DNA of 64,000 nt, from the NCBI GenBank assembly GCA_003611805.1, contig RAYM01000033.1:1-64000 (forward strand), given 5' to 3'. Source of the DNA: a bacterium 1xD42-87 (lineage in GTDB: Bacteria; Bacillota; Clostridia; Lachnospirales; Lachnospiraceae). This document shows, in pieces, positions 17,822 to 25,719 of the stretch. The position numbers were made by a program, and so were the translations under genes. A model generated the notes under the pieces. That model saw only the letters and a program-made list of their open reading frames with translations. It had not been told where the DNA came from and made no database searches. Positions within the stretch are counted from its first letter, which is position 1, and every line of letters begins with the position of its first letter.

Positions 17822-18150
17822 AATGCCTCCGTTCATGCATTCTTCGCAGTGCAAACTTTTTCATCTTACGGCTGTGCACTTTTCCACGCAGTGCATACTC
17901 GAAAAACCTTCGGTTTTCCTCGTTCGCGGGCTGTCTCCGCTCCGCTTCGGTCCGTGCTAAACAAGCGCCACTGGCGCTTAGCACCCCTATGCATCCGCTA
18001 TCTGAAAAAATTGTCAGCAAGCTGCCATTTTTTTCATCTTACGGATGCGCACTGCTCATTGCCATCACGTACATTTTCCCACAAAGTACGGTCGAAGTCA
18101 ATCATTCTGAGGAAAATCCCGGACGGACGCTATGCTTCGGAATGCAAACG
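17822..18150. other. Structured non-coding region upstream of the hydrogenase gene
   Basis: This 330-bp gap holds a hairpin GAAAAACC/GGTTTTC (17901-17918), a bulged long stem from GTGCTA to TAGCAC with AGCGCCA-C-TGGCGCT at its tip (17954-17984), and a 15-base direct repeat TTTTTCATCTTACGG (17857-17871 and 18030-18044). The order on the minus strand places them in the hydrogenase 5' leader. Near 18130-18165 GGACGC/GCGTCT can close a hairpin over the end of the ABC gene. No known riboswitch was recognised. A short minus-strand reading frame here (17808-18020) is judged spurious. Confidence 0.5.
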
Positions 18151-20277
18151 TCAGCGTCTCCTCCTTCTCAGCCAGATCACAAGCCCCGCCGCAAGGGTCG
18201 CAAGAGGAACCACGATCACGCAGAGAACCGCCGCAATGTATGCCGTCTGCGCCTTGAACACCAGATTCGGCATGGAAAGGCTCTTGACCGGAATCGCCAC
18301 CGAAGATTCATGGTCCGCCAGCATACTTATCATACTGCTGAAAAGCTTCACATTATTGCCCGGCGCCATATCATCCGCGAGGCTGGTGAACAGGCTCTCC
18401 CCACCCACCACGTATGCATGGGAAATACTGCCGTCCTCCAGACTCTTCTCCACTTCCACACTGACAGTAAAGGGACCGTCCTCATCATTCTCGCCTTTGC
18501 TAAAATCACTGTTATCCGTGATATCCGTCTTGGAAAAGGCGCTGCCGCTTGTGGTCAAAAGCGGCGTATAAAGGACTTCACCCATAGTATCGCCGTCATA
18601 GGAAAGCCCCTTGGAAAAGGGCGCAAATACCAGACTGTCCGCCAGAGGCGCCGTCACCTCCGCCGACGCAATCTCCGGGAAAAGATAATAGGGATTCTGG
18701 TAATAATAGTTGCGGTCCTGCTCCACAATCGTGCCGTCCACCTCCGTGATTCCGTAAAAGCCCAAGATGCTCTTAAAGTTCGTCATCTCTCCATCCGTCA
18801 TGGTCGAGACGATCAGCGCATTGCCGCCCTTTTTCAGATAGTCGATAACCTTTTCTGCATCCTCCTTTGAGTAGTCGCTTGTGGGCGCATTCAAAATAAC
18901 ACCCTGCGCATCTTCCGGGATCTCATCCACCGAGTAGAGCATCAGCGTTTCATAGGAAGCATTTTCTTTTGTTATGGTATTTACAAACTTTTCCTCCAGT
19001 TCCAGTTCGCCGTGCCCGCCAATTACATAAAAGACAGGCATATCTTCTGTGGTGACATAGGCAATCGCCGAAACAGTCCGTCCTTCCCCGTCGTACCCCG
19101 TAGTCTGGTAGCTGTAAGTGGAATAGTCCATCTCGTAAGTGTAGATGTCACTGTAGTCCACCACCGTGCTCCGCTTTTCCCCCTCCACAATCAGACTGCC
19201 TGTGGACGGCTGGGTGTCCGTGTAATTCTGATAAAAGTTTGGATTCTTTGCAGGGCTGACATACTTTATCTTTATATGCCCGGACTGATCTGCCATCCGC
19301 TCCAGCGTTTTGCTAAAGTCCGCGTCTCCCGCGCCCTCTTCCGCCAATACATAGATCGTTATGTCCTCAGACAGCCCGGAGAGGAATGCCTTCGTCTCAT
19401 CAGTAAGCGCATAGAGCCGGTTCTCCGTCAAATCAAAAGAGGAATACTGCTCCGGCACATAGTTCAGCCCGAGATTGACCGCTACGGTCATCGCAATCAT
19501 CAGCAGAATGCCCGTGACGCTGTACGCCCCCACTTTCAGACCGCCCCCGGCAACATTGTAGCGGCGCTTCTGAATGGTCTGCGCCGTGCAAAACAGCGCG
19601 AGAGCTATCGCCGAGAGATAGTAGACCACTGCCTCCAGTTCGAAATAGCCGGAGGAAAGCGTGTCAAAACGGCTGACCATATCAAAGCAGGATAAAATCT
19701 TCCCGATTGTCGTGGTGACTGCGGAAGTTCCCGTCGTGGTAATCAGATTGGATATGCCCGGCATAATATAGCCGAGAAACAGCGCGCCGAAGGAGAGCAC
19801 CGCCGCAATCACCACGCTCTCCGTCAGGGACGAAAGAAACAGCCCAACCGCCAGCGCAAGACAGCCGTACAGGAAAAAACCGAGAACCGAGGCGTAGGAA
19901 ACACCCATTTGAAACTCCCCGCCCTGCATGAGAAAAAGCGGCAAAATCCCCATAAACGCCGTCGGCACAAAAAGCACCGTCGCCAATGCCAGATACTTGC
20001 CAAGTACAATCTTTCCAACAGAGACCGGCGCCGTCAGAATCAGCTGGTCTGTCTTGTTTTTCCGCTCCTCTGAAAGCGTCCTCATGGTGAGAATCGGTAT
20101 CGTCACAATAAACGTAAACACAATACTCTGCAGCACATAGGCTATGGTCGGATAACCCATCAGCATGTTATAGACAATAAAGTACAGCCCCATCACAAAG
20201 AGATTCACCGCCACAAAAAGCCATCCCGTGAAGGAGTAGAAATAGGATTTCAGTTCTCTTTTATAAATTGCTTTCAT
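18151..20277 (-). CDS. ABC-2 permease fused to a GldG-like substrate domain
   Basis: A 708-residue fusion. Residues 1-240 are an ABC-2 permease (GldF-like) opening MKAIYKRELKSYFYSFTGWLF with six helices and EERKNKTDQLILTAPVS in the first cytoplasmic loop. A linker helix near residue 260 is followed by a large extracytoplasmic GldG-like region (FDLTENRLYALTDETKAFL, VFYVIGGHGELEL, GVILNAPTSDYS) and a final membrane helix before RRRRR. In Bacteroidetes GldA-GldF-GldG is a gliding-linked transporter; in Firmicutes the same set is of unknown substrate. The start overlaps the ATPase gene by 17 bp. Confidence 0.87.
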   Translation of the reverse strand: MKAIYKRELKSYFYSFTGWLFVAVNLFVMGLYFIVYNMLMGYPTIAYVLQSIVFTFIVTIPILTMRTLSEERKNKTDQLILTAPVSVGKIVLGKYLALATVLFVPTAFMGILPLFLMQGGEFQMGVSYASVLGFFLYGCLALAVGLFLSSLTESVVIAAVLSFGALFLGYIMPGISNLITTTGTSAVTTTIGKILSCFDMVSRFDTLSSGYFELEAVVYYLSAIALALFCTAQTIQKRRYNVAGGGLKVGAYSVTGILLMIAMTVAVNLGLNYVPEQYSSFDLTENRLYALTDETKAFLSGLSEDITIYVLAEEGAGDADFSKTLERMADQSGHIKIKYVSPAKNPNFYQNYTDTQPSTGSLIVEGEKRSTVVDYSDIYTYEMDYSTYSYQTTGYDGEGRTVSAIAYVTTEDMPVFYVIGGHGELELEEKFVNTITKENASYETLMLYSVDEIPEDAQGVILNAPTSDYSKEDAEKVIDYLKKGGNALIVSTMTDGEMTNFKSILGFYGITEVDGTIVEQDRNYYYQNPYYLFPEIASAEVTAPLADSLVFAPFSKGLSYDGDTMGEVLYTPLLTTSGSAFSKTDITDNSDFSKGENDEDGPFTVSVEVEKSLEDGSISHAYVVGGESLFTSLADDMAPGNNVKLFSSMISMLADHESSVAIPVKSLSMPNLVFKAQTAYIAAVLCVIVVPLATLAAGLVIWLRRRRR

Positions 20278-21295
20278 CGGTCTCCTCCTCTCCCGTCACG
20301 CTGTCTGTTTCGTCTGCGGCTGTCCCGGCTGTTTTTTCCTGATCAGCTTCGCTTTCCGCTTCTTCCGTTTCCGTCAGCTCCATGAAAATATCTTCCAGGG
20401 ATTTCTCCGACCGATTCATGGAAAGAATCGGCATACCCGCTCCCGCCAGTGCAACAGACAGTGTCTTTCGAATATCCGCAGCATCCTTCGTCTCAATATG
20501 AATCAAGATGCTGCCTTCCTCTCCACCATCCTCAAACGTAAACCGCTCAATTTCCCCTATCTGCTCCAGTACCGCCTTCGCCTGCTCCTGTTCTCCGATC
20601 ACCGTCACCGCAAGCTCCGCCGTACCCTGCATCATCTTCTGCAGTTCTTCGGGAGAACCGCTCGCCGCCAGTTTCCCTTTCGAGATAATAAGAATGTGAT
20701 CGCACACCGCACTGATTTCCGAAAGGATATGGGAGCTTAAAATTACCGTATGTTTTCCCGCAAGCCCTTTGATCAGGTCGCGCATCTCTATGATTTGTTT
20801 CGGGTCAAGCCCCACCATAGGTTCGTCCAGAATCAGCACCTTCGGATCACCCAAAAGTGCCTGTGCAAGCCCCACTCTCTGCTTATAGCCCTTGGAAAGA
20901 TTTCTGATCAGCCGGCAGCTCATATCCGAAAGCGAAAGTCTTTCCTCCAACGCCGCCACCTGACTCTTCCGCTCCGTCTTCGGCACTTTTTTCAGTTCCG
21001 CCGCAAAGAGCAGAAACTCACGCACCGTCATATCGGGGTAAAGTGGCGGTATTTCCGGCAGATACCCGATACAGGCTTTCGCCGCAAGCGGCTCTTTTAA
21101 AATATCATGCCCGTTAATTGCCACCGTTCCGCCGTCAGCCGCAATATAACCTGTCATCACATTCATCGTCGTTGTCTTTCCTGCGCCGTTCGGTCCGAGA
21201 AAACCGTAGATTTTCCCCTCCTCCACCGTAAACGACATACCGTCTACCGCCACATGACCGCCATACCGTTTCACTAAATTCTCTACCTGTATCAA
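20261..21295 (-). CDS. ABC transporter ATP-binding protein (GldA-like)
   Basis: A 344-residue ATPase: Walker A GPNGAGKTTT, Q-loop YLPEIPPLYPDMTV, signature LSKGYKQRVGLAQ, Walker B KVLILDEPMVGLDP and the H-loop in ILSSHILSEI. Residues 220-305 form the extra C-terminal domain common to drug/GldA-type subunits. The last 35 residues are strongly acidic (EEAESEADQEK, TGEEETDESN), an unusual tail. It pairs with the overlapping permease-GldG fusion in the inner membrane. Confidence 0.92.
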   Translation of the reverse strand: MIQVENLVKRYGGHVAVDGMSFTVEEGKIYGFLGPNGAGKTTTMNVMTGYIAADGGTVAINGHDILKEPLAAKACIGYLPEIPPLYPDMTVREFLLFAAELKKVPKTERKSQVAALEERLSLSDMSCRLIRNLSKGYKQRVGLAQALLGDPKVLILDEPMVGLDPKQIIEMRDLIKGLAGKHTVILSSHILSEISAVCDHILIISKGKLAASGSPEELQKMMQGTAELAVTVIGEQEQAKAVLEQIGEIERFTFEDGGEEGSILIHIETKDAADIRKTLSVALAGAGMPILSMNRSEKSLEDIFMELTETEEAESEADQEKTAGTAADETDSVTGEEETDESNL

Positions 21296-21324
21296 AGCAT
21301 ACTCCTCCCTTTTTCGAATCCTCC

Positions 21325-21440
21325 ATACGGAGAATGCCGTATTTCAGGCATTCTCCTGTGTGAGAAAAGTCTGCAAAGCAGACTTAGTACTTCTTAACTA
21401 AGCAACCTCCGCTGCTGAGTTTTAGAAGTACTTCTCACAC
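21325..21440. repeat. GAGAATGCC structured repeat, copy B (multibranched)
   Basis: Same plan as copy A: hairpin GAGAATGCC/GGCATTCTC with competing ATACGG/CCGTAT; closing stem GTGTGAGAA (21358-21366) with TTCTCACAC (21432-21440); AGTCTGC/GCAGACT; AGTACTTCT/AGAAGTACT (21386-21432); inner AGCA..TGCT. Relative to copy A each stem differs on both arms so that pairing is kept. It lies between the divergent ABC ATPase and cotJA genes. Confidence 0.85.
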
Positions 21441-21508
21441 TAATATACTGGAAAAATGTGTCCCTATTCGTATCAAATTGTGAATATTCTGTGTCCTTCC
21501 CACATTAC

Positions 21509-21535
21509 ACACATAGGTGATTATAACATACTATA
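21509..21535 (+). promoter_or_regulatory. Sporulation-type (sigma-K/E-like) promoter for cotJABC
   Basis: AC (21509-21510), 16 bases, then CATACTATA (21527-21535) matches the sigma-K consensus AC-N16-CATAnnnTA; CATACTAT also resembles a sigma-E -10. cotJ in Bacillus is mother-cell expressed. Two hairpins follow in the leader, CACATGAA-A-TTCATGTG and GTGCCG/CGGCAC, ahead of the cotJA ribosome site. Confidence 0.5.
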
Positions 21536-21599
21536 TTATTAAAAAACACATGAAATTCATGTGCCGGCCTTATTCGGCACACCAGTAGAAAGGATGTAT

Positions 21600-21773
21600 A
21601 TGAAAGACTATCTCTACCGGGAGCCCTGTGACGAGTTCCCAATCGCAATGGCGTATGTCCCCTGGCAGCACTTTAACGGGATCTGTGAAAACCTGGAAAA
21701 AGGATTCTGCAACGGCACCGTCTTCCCCGAGCTTGACAAACCATTTACAGGAAGGAGATGTTGCAACAGATGA
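21600..21773 (+). CDS. cotJA: Spore coat protein CotJA
   Basis: A 57-residue protein starting MKDYLYREPCDEFPIAMAYVPWQ at 21600 with AGAAAGG six bases upstream. The pattern PWQHFNGICENLEKGFCNGTVFPELDKPF is the CotJA signature (aromatic-rich, GTxFPELdkPF). It is the first gene of the cotJABC spore-coat operon made in the mother cell. The stop overlaps the cotJB start by ATGA. Confidence 0.92.
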   Translation: MKDYLYREPCDEFPIAMAYVPWQHFNGICENLEKGFCNGTVFPELDKPFTGRRCCNR

Positions 21774-22045
21774 ACACACAATTTGCAAGCGAGCAGGAAA
21801 AACTGCTCCACGATATCGGCGTCTTAAGCTTCGTTGTCATCGAACTGTCCCTCTATCTGGACACCCATCCCACTGACCAGAACGCGTTAAAATATTTCAA
21901 CCATTACAACCGTCTGGCAAATCAGGCAAGACAGGAGTACTCCGCCAAATATACGCCCCTCACAATTTCCTGTGCGGATGTTTCGGCATGTGACGACTGG
22001 AAATGGGCATTGGCGCCTATGCCATGGGAAGGAGGCTGTAACTAA
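21770..22045 (+). CDS. cotJB: Spore coat protein CotJB
   Basis: A 91-residue protein. The start at 21770 (MNTQFASEQEKLLHDIG) overlaps the cotJA stop as ATGA, favouring it over an ATG 12 bases upstream that abuts the AAGGAG. ELSLYLDTHPTDQNALKYFNHYNRLANQARQEY and the terminal WKWALAPMPWEGG are family hallmarks (the usual end is W..pWPWE). It is an inner coat component. The stop overlaps cotJC by TAATG. Confidence 0.92.
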   Translation: MNTQFASEQEKLLHDIGVLSFVVIELSLYLDTHPTDQNALKYFNHYNRLANQARQEYSAKYTPLTISCADVSACDDWKWALAPMPWEGGCN

Positions 22046-22230
22046 TGTGGAATTATGAAAGAAGATTAGAATTTCCCGTAAACATCAAAGAGTCAAACGC
22101 GGATATCGCGCAGGCAATCATCAGCCAGTACGGCGGTCCTGACGGAGAAATGGGTGCTTCCATGCGTTATCTGTCCCAGAGATACGCCTGCCCGTATAGG
22201 GAGGTTTCCGCTATTCTTACGGACATCGGT
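22045..22230 (+). pseudogene. cotJC: cotJC, 5' part (interrupted by a mobile element)
   Basis: Codons 1-62 of a CotJC manganese-catalase-family coat protein: MWNYERRLEFPVNIKES, QYGGPDGEMGASMRYLSQRY and ILTDIG. After GACATCGGT (22222-22230) homology stops; the frame runs 17 unrelated codons to a stop at 22284. The missing 143 codons are found in frame at 27784-28215. Joining at the shared 9-mer restores ILTDIG-TEELAHLEM and a 205-residue protein, the family's normal size. The iron/manganese-binding Glu and His of the ferritin-like fold lie largely in the distant half, so the unspliced product should be inactive. Confidence 0.92.
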
Positions 22231-22296
22231 GTATCGGTATCGTTATTGCGCATCATAGGTTTTAAGTGTACTCCGGAAATATAAACTTCCGAAGTT

Positions 22297-23934
22297 TTAC
22301 GATTTTTGAACAATTTCCATAGAAAGAATGTCCGTGTGGTAATCGTCATTCTTACCACTGGAACTGACACTTAATTTCATGCCGAACGGCACGCATTTCA
22401 GCCATACCTCAACGGTCTTATCGTGATAGATCACCATTTTATCAAGGATTTCACGATATAGGCTTTCATTACTCTCATCAAAGGACATAATCTCATCCAG
22501 CGCAGTCAGATAATTTTCATATTCATGCAGCTCCGCCGCATTTGCCGTATCTTCTTTGCCCGCCGTATGTAGTGCTTCTGCCAGCTCTGCAAGCTGTTCC
22601 TCATACCATTTTGTCTGCTCCTGCAAATCAGACTTCGTGATCAGTCCATCCAGCATCAGGTCAATCGCTTTTCTTTTCTTGGCGGCAAGTGCATCCATTT
22701 TCTTCTGAATCCGTTTCGTGTCCGGCTTTTTCTCGGTTACACCCTTGATTTCTTTGATTTCCTGCATGATTTCCCGTTTCAGTTCCTTTTGGTTTGCCTG
22801 AAGCTTACAAATACAGTAATGCATACAGGTAAGCAATGCCTTTTCGTTAATAGAGCCGTTATCACAGCCGATTTCCTCCCCAAAAGAAGAAATCTTTTTT
22901 GCCCCATGATTGGCGGCGGCATAACATCTCCATGCTTTGTAGATGGTGCCATTTTTCAGCTTTTTCGTTCTGCTGACATAACGCTGGCCGCACAAACCGC
23001 AGTAAAGTTTTCCACTGCACCAGTAACGATTGCTATGCTTTGATTTTACATCTTCTGACGGGGAACGACGTAATAATTCCGCCTGCGTTCGATTCCATAA
23101 TTCTCTGTCAATGATCGGTTTATGGTGGTCTTTCAAATAAACCATTTCTTCGTCACCTCGATTGTACTTCTTTGCGTGTGTCAGATAATTCGGCGTATAA
23201 GTCTTTTTCTGGCACAGGTCGCCGACATATTTTTCGTTTCGCAACACTCTGAGTATAATCGTGTTTGACCACAGTTTCACCCGCATAGGGCGCATTCCTT
23301 CCTCCAGCAACTCCCTTGCGATTACATGAGTGCCTTTGCCCTCATTCGTAAATTTATGAAAAATAGCACGAACAATGGGAACTTCTTCTTCGTTGACAAA
23401 CAATGTGCCGTTTTGGACGGTATAGCCCAACATATCACGCCCAAAGACTACGCCTTGTTCCATGCGGCGTTTTTGTCCCCATTTCACACGTTCAGAGGTT
23501 TTGCGGCTCTCCTCCTGCGCAATACTTGCCATAATGGTCAGCCGCAATTCTCCGTCCGCATCTCTGGTATCTATGTTGTCAATGGTAAATATAACGCCGA
23601 TTCCCCTATCTTTCAGCTTTCTTGTGTATGAGAGCGTATCAACCGTATTCCTTGCAAAACGGCATACCTCTTTAGTCAAAATCAAGTCTATGCCGCCCTG
23701 CATAGCTTCATCAATCATTGCATTGAATCCGGCACGCTTTTTTGTCTGCGTCCCGCTGATACCCTCGTCATAATATACATCATTTAACACCCAATCTTCA
23801 TGCCGGTTAATATAATCCGCAAAATAGCGGCGTTGGCTGATCAGGGAATTTGTCTGGTCATCCTTATCTGTTGAAACTCTACAATATGCAGCAACTCTAA
23901 GTTTATTATAACGATGCGAAGTTTCGTTTTTCAT
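22297..23934 (-). CDS. Large serine recombinase
   Basis: A 545-residue recombinase. The catalytic domain opens RVAAYCRVSTDKDDQTNSL (nucleophile Ser in CRVST), with YYDEGISGTQTKKR, LILTKEVCRFARNTVDTL and the IMASIAQEESRKTSERV helix. The recombinase domain contains MLGYTVQNG and WSNTIILRVLRNEKYVGD, then a zinc ribbon CGLCGQRYV...WRC and a long coiled coil. The layout is that of TnpX/SpoIVCA-type integrases. The start follows GAAGGAGGACACC. The gene ends 66 bp from attL with a hairpin between, as expected for the enzyme that excises this element. Confidence 0.95.
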   Translation of the reverse strand: MKNETSHRYNKLRVAAYCRVSTDKDDQTNSLISQRRYFADYINRHEDWVLNDVYYDEGISGTQTKKRAGFNAMIDEAMQGGIDLILTKEVCRFARNTVDTLSYTRKLKDRGIGVIFTIDNIDTRDADGELRLTIMASIAQEESRKTSERVKWGQKRRMEQGVVFGRDMLGYTVQNGTLFVNEEEVPIVRAIFHKFTNEGKGTHVIARELLEEGMRPMRVKLWSNTIILRVLRNEKYVGDLCQKKTYTPNYLTHAKKYNRGDEEMVYLKDHHKPIIDRELWNRTQAELLRRSPSEDVKSKHSNRYWCSGKLYCGLCGQRYVSRTKKLKNGTIYKAWRCYAAANHGAKKISSFGEEIGCDNGSINEKALLTCMHYCICKLQANQKELKREIMQEIKEIKGVTEKKPDTKRIQKKMDALAAKKRKAIDLMLDGLITKSDLQEQTKWYEEQLAELAEALHTAGKEDTANAAELHEYENYLTALDEIMSFDESNESLYREILDKMVIYHDKTVEVWLKCVPFGMKLSVSSSGKNDDYHTDILSMEIVQKS

Positions 23935-24009
23935 GGTGTCCTCCTTCTTCTTTAGGACACATCACCACTTACAGTATAATCCGGCAAGCTATGATGCGCA
24001 AGTAAAATC

Positions 24010-24144
24010 CTACATATTTCTTCCCAGCAATTCATTTAGTTGCACATCTGTAAGAAAATCCCTGTCATGCAGTTCCTGATAAATCCCCCGCTTTAGAGCC
24101 TTCTTAATCTCCAGTTTCTGTGTATTTGTAAACTGTAAATCCAT
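24010..24144 (-). CDS. Small protein of mobilizable elements
   Basis: A 44-residue protein starting MDLQFTNTQKLEIKKALKRG at 24144 behind GGGAGGATAAGGGG, ending LTDVQLNELLGRNM. It looks like the short helical protein often found between recombinase and relaxase genes of Clostridia mobilizable elements. Function unknown. The longer upstream extension in the same frame has no ribosome site. Confidence 0.55.
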   Translation of the reverse strand: MDLQFTNTQKLEIKKALKRGIYQELHDRDFLTDVQLNELLGRNM

Positions 24145-24202
24145 CCCCTTATCCTCCCTGTTCCCGATGTGTTCCGATACAGTTTCCAACCAAGCATACC
24201 TC

Positions 24203-25249
24203 TTATAGGTCCCCATTATTAGAATGTATGAATGCTTTCCTGAAATAATCCGATAAGCCATGCTCTGACAGAAACTTTTCTGCCCGTTCCTTAAATATCC
24301 GTAACTCCCGCAACTCTGACTCCATCATTGCTGTTGATAAACGCTTACTGACAGATTGCTGGCTATTGAGCAGCGTTTTCATCCCCTCATTTTCCGTCTT
24401 CAGAGATTTATTCTCTTTTCGTAAAGTAGAAATTTCTTTTGATAGTTTCTTTTCCTTACTTTCATCAACCAACTACTTTTTTGCCAGAGAAGTGACCTTC
24501 TTGTAGTCCTTCTCGTTAACAGTGATTTTTCCGCCAAACATTGATTTTCCTGTCGGAATCTGTTCAACAGACTTTATTTCTGCTTTTGCGAAAGCAATCT
24601 GTGAAAGTTCCTGCTTTTCTTTCTGGATAGAAACCGCTAATGCTGTTTTTTCCTTCTCCATATCTGCTTTATATGTTTTGACACTCTTATGAACCGCCGC
24701 AGAACCGCCTTCCCCACGTTCAATCTGAAATCCCTTCCCTTGTAAGATTTTTGGCATTTCGGCTTGCAACCGCAATAAGACTGAGCGATCAATGACCTCC
24801 TTCGCACAAAGCCTGTTTCCCGCTGTCAAAGGTACAAACCCGAAATGCATATGCGGCGTATGCTCATCATTGTGAACTGTGGCATAAATGCAATGTTCTT
24901 TCCCAAAAAAATTCTGTAAATATCTGCTTGCTTCCTCAAAAAAGCGCCTTTGCTCTTTTGCCGAAAGATTTTCAAAGAACTTGTTGCTTGAGGATATAAT
25001 GAACTCACAGAGAACAACCGCATCTTTCCGTAGCTTTTTACCAGATGGATCATCTCGCGCGTTTACCAGGTTCATTACTGAATGATAATAGCCATCTGAT
25101 TCCCTCGGTATCAAGTCATAGTTTAGCTGTGTTCTTGACGGATCAATTTCTTCATTGCTGTAATTTCTGTTTTTACGTTCATTATGCCGCTCTATAGAAG
25201 GCACACTTCCCTTTTTGTATTTCTCAGCATGACACACCAATTTTGCCAT
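24203..25249 (-). pseudogene. Mob/Pre-family relaxase interrupted by an amber codon
   Basis: The start MAKLVCHAEKYKKGSVPSIERHNERK at 25249 follows AAGGGGGATTAC. The first 258 codons show the MobV/Pre pattern: N-terminal HNER, SSNKFFENL, ATVHNDEHTPHMHFGFVPL with the HxHxH-like metal site, and a Lys/Glu helix. A TAG follows SLAKK, and the same frame continues immediately as 89 codons of coiled coil (SKEKKLSKEISTLRKENK), as in intact relatives. The stop therefore removes only the C-terminal coiled coil; the nicking domain is whole. Either the product is truncated, the stop is read through, or the tail restarts at the TTG after the TAG. Confidence 0.75.
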
Positions 25250-25318
25250 GTAATCCCCCTTTCCCATTCCTTCCACTCAAGCATCTGTAAAATGCCGGTT
25301 ACGGCGAGCGAAGCGTGG

Positions 25319-25371
25319 ACACTTCTGTGAAGTGTAACCCACTATACTTTACCTGCGGTAAAGTCAGTGGG
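25319..25371. other. Candidate oriT for the Mob/Pre relaxase
   Basis: ACACTTC-TGT-GAAGTGT (25319-25335) is followed by a nested dyad: CCCACT/AGTGGG (25338-25343, 25366-25371) enclosing ACTTTACC-TGC-GGTAAAGT (25346-25364). The string TATACTTTACCTG resembles the RSA-type nick region of Mob/Pre plasmids, and it lies just upstream of the relaxase gene. Confidence 0.65.
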
Positions 25372-25417
25372 GCAACGTTCCCTTGCATCCCTTAAAAGCG
25401 TTTGCGCTGTAAACATA

Positions 25418-25561
25418 TCAGATAAACGGCTTCGGCTGACTCTCTGCTATTTCAAGCAGCTTTGTATAATCAAACGGCGCGTTTCTGATTAACTTTTCAA
25501 TGACCATATCCTTATCCAAATCATAAGCCTCCTTTCCAACTAAATAAGCACATCCGCGCAT
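25418..25561 (-). CDS. Hypothetical 47-residue protein
   Basis: A reading frame MRGCAYLVGKEAYDLDKDM... ending ESQPKPFI lies upstream of the oriT-like site. There is no convincing ribosome site at the first ATG (a GCGG hairpin surrounds it); an internal start MVIEKLIRN is possible. The amino-acid pattern looks protein-like (helix with alternating charges). Function unknown. Confidence 0.35.
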   Translation of the reverse strand: MRGCAYLVGKEAYDLDKDMVIEKLIRNAPFDYTKLLEIAESQPKPFI

Positions 25562-25622
25562 CTGCGGACGTTTTGCTGTAGAGAAAGCTTATCATTGATT
25601 TATAAAAATGCCCCCAAATTGC

Positions 25623-25677
25623 CAAATTTGCAAAAGAGCAGACATTTCGCTATCATTTTTTGCAAATTTGCAAAAGA
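25623..25677 (+). promoter_or_regulatory. Direct-repeat operator ahead of the XRE gene
   Basis: CAAATTTGCAAAAGA occurs at 25623-25637 and again at 25663-25677, 40 bases (about four turns) apart, just upstream of the XRE regulator start; each contains the dyad GCAAATTTGC or its half. A likely autoregulatory binding site. Confidence 0.55.
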
Positions 25678-25719
25678 AACGATATAATGAATATCAGAAA
25701 GTCAAGAAAGGATGGCTAC

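Noticed and set aside
17759..18870. Long plus-strand frames across the hydrogenase start and the GldG region
   Set aside because: They span unrelated antisense sequence and the structured gap, with no ribosome site.
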